A DNA stretch of 35,190 nt from assembly GCA_017469425.1 (NCBI GenBank), contig JAFUGJ010000005.1:1-35190 (forward strand), written 5' to 3'. The stretch is from Bacteroidales bacterium (lineage in GTDB: Bacteria; Bacteroidota; Bacteroidia; Bacteroidales; UBA932). Both the position numbers and the translations under genes were made by a program. The first letter of the stretch is position 1, and every line of letters starts with the position of its first letter. Below, in pieces: positions 30,928 through 35,190 of this stretch. A model generated the notes under the pieces. It saw only the letters and a list, made by a program, of their open reading frames with translations, made no database searches and was not told the origin of the DNA.

Positions 30928-31878
30928 ATGGATATTTCGGTAATCGTTCCTCTATACAACGAAGCCGAGTCGCTTCCCGAACTTTCCGAATGGATAGGCA
31001 GGGTGATGACCGGCAATGATTTTTCCTACGAACTTATCTTTATCGACGACGGCAGCACCGATTCCTCTTGGGATGTAATCCGGGGCCTTTCGGAAGGCGA
31101 TGCCAACATCCACGCCATCCGTTTCCGCCGCAATTACGGAAAGTCTGCCGCGCTCTACTGCGGCTTTGCCAAGGCCGAGGGAGATGTCGTGATTACCATG
31201 GATGCCGACCTTCAGGACAGCCCGGACGAGATTCCGGCGCTGTACAGGATGATTACCGAAGAGGGCTACGACCTGGTGTCCGGCTGGAAGCAGCACCGCA
31301 AGGACAATGTGCTCACGAAGAATCTTCCCTCAAAGCTGTACAACGCCACCGCCCGCCGCATTACCGGTATAAAACTGCACGACATGAACTGCGGACTCAA
31401 AGCCTATCGCAGCGAGGTCGTGAAGAATATCGAGGTTTACGGAGAAATGCACCGTTATATCCCCTATCTCGCCAAGAATGCAGGCTACGGCAGAATAGGC
31501 GAACTTCCCGTGCATCACCAGAAGCGCAAATACGGCAAGAGCAAGTTCGGCATGGACCGCTTTATCAACGGATTCCTGGACCTGCTGAGCCTGTGGTTCC
31601 TCAGCACTTTCGGCAAGAAGCCCATGCACTTCTTCGGTTACAGCGGCATTTTCATGTTCATCGTGGGTTTCGTGATGACAGTGTGGATTATCGCCGCCAA
31701 GCTCATCCATCAGGCACAGGGCGTGCGCTACCGCCCGGTTACCGACCAGCCTCTCTTCTACCTCGCCCTGCTTGCCGTAGTGCTCGGCGTGATGCTCTTC
31801 CTTGCAGGCTTCATCGGCGAAATGATTTCCCGTTCAAGTTCCGAACGGAACAAATACAACATCAGGGAAACCCTGTAA
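30928..31878 (+). CDS. GT2 family glycosyltransferase (DPM1/GtrB-like)
   Basis: A 316-residue membrane-bound glycosyltransferase. The N-terminal GT-A domain has VIVPLYNEAESLPEL, the nucleotide-binding IDDGSTDSSWD and the metal site MDADLQDSPDEIP. Two transmembrane helices (about 232-258 and 273-297) follow, with a basic cytoplasmic end. Relatives transfer a sugar from a nucleotide to undecaprenyl or dolichyl phosphate. The donor here is unknown. It pairs with the DUF4199 gene in a gene order conserved across the phylum. Confidence 0.92.
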   Translation: MDISVIVPLYNEAESLPELSEWIGRVMTGNDFSYELIFIDDGSTDSSWDVIRGLSEGDANIHAIRFRRNYGKSAALYCGFAKAEGDVVITMDADLQDSPDEIPALYRMITEEGYDLVSGWKQHRKDNVLTKNLPSKLYNATARRITGIKLHDMNCGLKAYRSEVVKNIEVYGEMHRYIPYLAKNAGYGRIGELPVHHQKRKYGKSKFGMDRFINGFLDLLSLWFLSTFGKKPMHFFGYSGIFMFIVGFVMTVWIIAAKLIHQAQGVRYRPVTDQPLFYLALLAVVLGVMLFLAGFIGEMISRSSSERNKYNIRETL

Positions 31879-31891
31879 GGGGAGAATTACA

Positions 31892-31899
31892 TATTTTTG
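31892..31899 (+). promoter_or_regulatory. Possible -7 element before the kinase gene
   Basis: TATTTTTG fits TAnnTTTG but ends 4 bases before the ATG at 31904, which would make the transcript leaderless. There is no -33 match, and the gene may simply be read from the GT2 unit 25 bases upstream. Confidence 0.35.
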
Positions 31900-31903
31900 C
31901 AAT

Positions 31904-32773
31904 ATGAAACTGATTGTAGAATGCGGGGCCACAAAGAGCGACTGGAGCCTGGTGGATGGCTGTGGGCTTTCGGCGTCTTTCCAGACGGAGGGCCTGAATT
32001 TTTCGTCCGGCAACGAGGAATTCGTATATCGCACCCTCGAACTTGCAGTCCTCAAGACAAAGGACATTGCTGACGGAGAGCCGGTTTCGGCAGTCTGTTT
32101 TTATGCTGCCGGACTGTTCCCCTCGGAAAATGCCGATTCGCCGTACATGATGCTGAATTCCTATTTCGGCGGAACCTTTCCCGACGCCGAAATACACCTC
32201 GAGAACGACCTTCTTGCCGCCGCCCGCGCAGTCTGCGGCCATAGAAAAGGAATCGCGGCGATTCTCGGAACCGGGTCCAATTCCTGCGTGTTCGACGGCA
32301 CCCGCATCACGCGCAGGCAGCCGTCCGGCGGATTCATCCTGGGCGATGAAGGAAGCGCATCAGCACTTGGACGGGCTTTCGTGAGCGATTACATAAAAGG
32401 GCTTGTGCCGGAAACTGTGAGGCGTGCCTTCGCCGAGAAATATGACATGGAATACTCTTCACTGGTATGGCAAGTATACCATGGGGCATCTCCGGCGGGT
32501 TTTCTCGGGAAGTTTGCCCCCGACATACTGTCTTTCTACGACCAAGACCGATACATTAAAAATCTTGTTGACGACAATTTCCGGGCTTTCTTCGAGCGCT
32601 GCCTGAAACCCTGCCTCGACTTTGACGCCACAGTAGTAGGCATAGTTGGAGGATTCGGCCATGCATGCAGGAACATCATCGACGCCATAGCGGAAGAATA
32701 CGGCATAAAAATCGACAAATATCTCCCTTCCCCTTCAGAAGAACTTATAAAATACCATTATGAAAACCACTGA
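31904..32773 (+). CDS. BadF/BadG-type sugar kinase, likely MurNAc/GlcNAc kinase (MurK-like)
   Basis: A 289-residue ASKHA-fold kinase. The phosphate-1 loop is VECGATKSDWSLV, the phosphate-2 region AILGTGSNSCVFDG, and the sugar-side block GGFILGDEGSASALG is typical of the BadF/BadG/BcrA/BcrD and N-acetylglucosamine kinase group. The next gene, murQ, uses MurNAc 6-phosphate, so phosphorylation of MurNAc (and perhaps GlcNAc) from peptidoglycan turnover is the natural role. MurK of this family does so in other bacteria. It overlaps murQ by 14 bases. Confidence 0.85.
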   Translation: MKLIVECGATKSDWSLVDGCGLSASFQTEGLNFSSGNEEFVYRTLELAVLKTKDIADGEPVSAVCFYAAGLFPSENADSPYMMLNSYFGGTFPDAEIHLENDLLAAARAVCGHRKGIAAILGTGSNSCVFDGTRITRRQPSGGFILGDEGSASALGRAFVSDYIKGLVPETVRRAFAEKYDMEYSSLVWQVYHGASPAGFLGKFAPDILSFYDQDRYIKNLVDDNFRAFFERCLKPCLDFDATVVGIVGGFGHACRNIIDAIAEEYGIKIDKYLPSPSEELIKYHYENH

Positions 32774-33569
32774 GCAAGATTCGCACTACAATAACCTCGA
32801 ATTGTTGTCGGCACGGGAAATCATTGAAGGCATCAATGCCGAAGACCATCTGGTGGCCGATGCCGTGCAGGAAACGCTTCCGCAGGTGGAAACATTGGTA
32901 AAGGGCATCGTGGAACGGGTGCACAGGGGTGGACGCATCTTCTACATAGGCGCCGGAACGAGCGGGCGGCTCGGCGTGGTGGACGCCTCGGAAATTCCGC
33001 CTACATACGGAGTACGAGGGCTGTTCATCGGCCTGATAGCAGGGGGCCCGTCGGCGATGTTCAACGCCGTTGAAGGGGCGGAAGACAACGAGTCCGGAGC
33101 ATGGGAAGACCTCCGGCAATACTCCCCTACGGAAAATGACACACTCGTCGGGATAGCTGCATCTGGAACCACCCCCTATGTTGTCGGAGGCATACGCGAC
33201 GCCCGAAAGAACGGACTGCTCACGGCATGCATCACCTGCAACGAGAACGCACCTGTTGCTGCGGAAGCGGAAATTCCCATTGTTGCCGTGGTGGGGCCGG
33301 AATTCGTAACCGGCAGCACCCGAATGAAGGCAGCTACCGCCCAGAAGATGATTCTGAACATGATTTCCACTGCCACGATGATTCTTCTTGGAAAGGTTAA
33401 AGGCAACAAGATGTTCGACATGCAGCTGAGCAACGCCAAACTCGTGGATCGCGGCACACGGATGATTATGGAGGCAACGGGCATTACGGATTACGGAAAA
33501 GCGAAAGCCGCACTCCTGCAGCACGGTTCGGTGCGGAGGGCAGTCTCGGCTTTAAAGGCAGACAGATAA
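32760..33569 (+). CDS. murQ: N-acetylmuramic acid 6-phosphate etherase
   Basis: Splits the lactyl ether of MurNAc 6-phosphate to GlcNAc 6-phosphate and D-lactate in cell-wall recycling. The SIS-domain signature is clear: FYIGAGTSGRLGVVDASEIP (about residues 60-80), VGIAASGTTPYV and the family signature GPEFVTGSTRMKAATAQKM. Length is 269 residues, shorter than the roughly 300 of enterobacteria because the C-terminal helical domain is reduced. It overlaps the kinase gene by 14 bases and precedes the pyruvyl-transferase-like gene by 8, so the three form an operon. Confidence 0.95.
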   Translation: MKTTEQDSHYNNLELLSAREIIEGINAEDHLVADAVQETLPQVETLVKGIVERVHRGGRIFYIGAGTSGRLGVVDASEIPPTYGVRGLFIGLIAGGPSAMFNAVEGAEDNESGAWEDLRQYSPTENDTLVGIAASGTTPYVVGGIRDARKNGLLTACITCNENAPVAAEAEIPIVAVVGPEFVTGSTRMKAATAQKMILNMISTATMILLGKVKGNKMFDMQLSNAKLVDRGTRMIMEATGITDYGKAKAALLQHGSVRRAVSALKADR

Positions 33570-33577
33570 AGTTCAGC

Positions 33578-34828
33578 ATGCATATAAGCAAAATCATAAT
33601 TGGAAGCACCTTGGCACTTGCTCTTGCCATCTCCTGCGGAATATCCCACACAGGAAAGCATGAGGCGGCTCCAAAATACAAGAACATACTCCTCAGGGAC
33701 TTCCGCACCGTAAAAGACGGCGAAGTGGTTTGCTACAATATCGGCACTTCCGCCCATGCACCCGGCACGCTTGCCATGCTCCGCAAGCACCTTCCCGGTG
33801 ATGTCCGCTTCACAATATGGGCCGATGCCCCCCTGGAGCCAGGGCTTGAGAGGATGATGCGCAGGGCTTATCCCGATATAGGCTTTGTATATGGCAACTC
33901 AGCCGAAGCCGATTCCGCAATCAAGGCATCGGACCTTCTTCTCGTGGCATCTGGTTCCGGTATCCCGAAAACCGTTGCAAACAGTCTTGAAAAATACAAA
34001 GCCGCCTCCGGCAAACCGACCGCGGCATTCGGCATAGGAGGCGGAAGGGAAGATTTGATAGAAGCGATGGACTTCGTCTATTTCCGGGATTCCGGAGCCT
34101 TGCGAAGATTCAGCGGCAGAAAGCCGCCCGTAAGGGGATGGGTGCCGGATGCAGTGTTCGATTTCGACATCATGGACGAACGCGGAGCGGATTCCCTGCT
34201 ATCTGCACTCGGTCTTACTGAAGGCAGATTTGTATGCTGCATCCCGGGCCAGAGGCATACTCCGCGCTGGGAATACTTCGGCACTAAAGTCAACAGGAAG
34301 AACCTTGCCGAAAACACTGTTTTTGAGGAACAGGACAATGCAATACTACGGGAAATCATCTGCCGCATAGTTACGGATTACGGGCTCAAGGTCCTGATAT
34401 GCCCGGAGCAGATTCCGGAGATGAGGCTGTGCAAGGAAGTGATTTATGACCGGCTGCCTTCCTCCGTGAGAAGCGAATGCGCAGTTCTGCCCAAGTTCTG
34501 GATGCCGGACCTGGCCCTTGCCACATACTGCCGCAGCCGTCTGGTTTTCGGCATTGAGATGCATTCCCAGGTAATGGCGGCAGGCAGTGGCATCCCGGCA
34601 GTGGTATTCTGCCGTGATGCGGACGGAAGCAAACCCGATATTTTCCGTAATGTCGGACTTGGAGACTGGGTTGTAAACATAGACAGGTCCGACGCCCTGG
34701 AAAAAGGGCTCCGGACCATAAACTCCATACTTAACTCTCCCGAGACTTCGGCACGGCAGCTCAATGAAGCCCGAAGGCGCATCGATTCTTCTGCATTTGC
34801 TGCCGTAAGAGAAAGTCTTTCGTTCTGA
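33578..34828 (+). CDS. Polysaccharide pyruvyl transferase family lipoprotein
   Basis: A 416-residue protein. The N-terminus MHISKIIIGSTLALALAISC is a signal peptide with lipobox Cys20, unexpected for the mostly cytoplasmic pyruvyl transferase family. The body resembles that family: an N-terminal Rossmann part with CYNIGTSAHAPGTLAMLRKH, a middle GIGGGREDL turn, and the C-terminal signature block VFGIEMHSQVMAAGSGIPAV. No partner substrate gene is visible. It lies 8 bases after murQ. It could act on an exported glycan, or be a binding protein that kept the fold without activity. Confidence 0.72.
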   Translation: MHISKIIIGSTLALALAISCGISHTGKHEAAPKYKNILLRDFRTVKDGEVVCYNIGTSAHAPGTLAMLRKHLPGDVRFTIWADAPLEPGLERMMRRAYPDIGFVYGNSAEADSAIKASDLLLVASGSGIPKTVANSLEKYKAASGKPTAAFGIGGGREDLIEAMDFVYFRDSGALRRFSGRKPPVRGWVPDAVFDFDIMDERGADSLLSALGLTEGRFVCCIPGQRHTPRWEYFGTKVNRKNLAENTVFEEQDNAILREIICRIVTDYGLKVLICPEQIPEMRLCKEVIYDRLPSSVRSECAVLPKFWMPDLALATYCRSRLVFGIEMHSQVMAAGSGIPAVVFCRDADGSKPDIFRNVGLGDWVVNIDRSDALEKGLRTINSILNSPETSARQLNEARRRIDSSAFAAVRESLSF

Positions 34829-34832
34829 AGGA

Positions 34833-35190
34833 TTATTTTCCCGTCGCCTGAAGCCCGGCCACTTCTTCCAAAGAAAGGTCCGTTGCTTCTGCGATTTGCT
34901 CCGGTCTGAATCCCATCAAAGCCATCTTCTTCGCAATCTCCAGGCTCTTTTCTGCTGCTCCCTCGCTTCGACCTTCTGCAATTCCTTCAGCGCGACCTTC
35001 AGCACGCCCTTCAGCAATGCCCATGGCTTTTCCTTCAGCCCTACCTTCAGCAAAGCCGGACTCGCGGGCATAGGTTTTTTCAGCGATGATGTCAATTTCT
35101 GTTCGCATAAACGATTCGTAAGTTGTTTGTTGTTCCACACTCATGTTCGCGAATTCCGCAGCATCGTACAGAAGTCGCAGAACCTCTTCC
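34833..35190 (-). CDS. Rpn/PD-(D/E)XK nuclease-family protein, C-terminal part (5' end outside window)
   Basis: The frame enters from the right edge and ends at TAA 34833, giving about 119 visible residues. The visible start EEVLRLLYDAAEFANMSVEQ resembles the end of the PDDEXK-type domain of Rpn/transposase-like proteins, followed by the typical Y-SFMRTEIDI block. The tail is a run of AEGR-type repeats (EGRAEGRAEGIAEGRSEG), usual in this group, then a short helix-turn-helix-like end (EQIAEATDLSLEEVAGLQ). Members promote recombination or act as nucleases; many are mobile. The catalytic domain lies outside the window. It converges on the pyruvyl-transferase gene with a 4-base gap. Confidence 0.75.
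   Translation of the reverse strand, partial: EEVLRLLYDAAEFANMSVEQQTTYESFMRTEIDIIAEKTYARESGFAEGRAEGKAMGIAEGRAEGRAEGIAEGRSEGAAEKSLEIAKKMALMGFRPEQIAEATDLSLEEVAGLQATGK
34965..35060. repeat. Imperfect 12-bp repeats encoding AEGR units
   Basis: Within the Rpn-type gene, about seven imperfect 12-base units encode (A/S)EGR-like tetrapeptides on the minus strand (residues GFAEGRAEGKAMGIAEGR and following). Units diverge at wobble positions, so the repeat is coding rather than a satellite. Confidence 0.7.

Noticed and set aside
34965-35060. CRISPR-like repeats at the right end
   Set aside because: The units are short, imperfect, without spacers, and encode in-frame AEGR repeats.

Overview
The window is a 35.2 kb piece of a chromosome from the Bacteroidota, most likely the order Bacteroidales. 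The grounds are the many families largely confined to that phylum (DUF4295, DUF4296, DUF4199, DUF3575-like, NigD-like, Dma-like anti-sigma factor), the rarity of Shine-Dalgarno sequences, and repeated promoter -7 elements of the form TAnnTTTG. I cannot name a genus. Most of the sequence is moderately GC-rich. A stretch from about 19.9 to 23.3 kb is clearly AT-rich.

Layout. (1) 1-4.8 kb, plus strand: the end of the division cluster (ftsQ tail, ftsA, ftsZ), followed without a gap by gltX and then rpiB. (2) 4.8-8.9 kb, minus strand: a GH29 fucosidase, a NigD-like lipoprotein, an ECF sigma factor and a 394-residue protein joining a cytoplasmic anti-sigma-like end, one membrane helix, a periplasmic linker and an outer-membrane beta-barrel. 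The last three resemble the Dma/Das/NigD vesiculation-control system of Bacteroides. (3) 9-14.2 kb: a YfbK-type vWA lipoprotein with a terminator, tRNA-Leu(CAG), an outer-membrane protein paired with a HExxH lipoprotein, and a divergent MINPP-like histidine phosphatase. (4) 14.2-19.7 kb, minus strand: a tight operon ftsY-pheT-DUF4296 lipoprotein-radical SAM-deoC with overlapping start and stop codons. (5) 19.7-25.2 kb: an accessory island with a palindrome, a frameshifted gene remnant, two zinc-ribbon membrane proteins, two lipoproteins, a small membrane protein, a small ORF with a G9 tract, and an Xre-ImmA/IrrE-PIN three-gene cassette with an operator-like inverted repeat. (6) 25.2-30.3 kb, minus strand: a translation operon thrS-infC-rpmI-rplT-lepB-rpmB-rpmG-DUF4295, closed by a strong terminator. 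(7) 30.4-34.8 kb, plus strand: DUF4199 and a GT2 glycosyltransferase, then a cell-wall sugar recycling set (BadF-type kinase, murQ) and a pyruvyl-transferase-like lipoprotein. (8) At the right edge, the 3' end of an Rpn-type nuclease/transposase gene with AEGR repeats.

How it works together. Housekeeping genes form two backbones (division and glutamyl-tRNA synthesis; translation and SRP receptor). In many Bacteroidota DUF4295 is followed directly by ftsY; here the island lies exactly between them, and both sides carry their own terminator or promoter. The most interesting units are the trans-envelope sigma/anti-sigma set at 4.8-7.2 kb and the accessory island at 19.7-25.2 kb.
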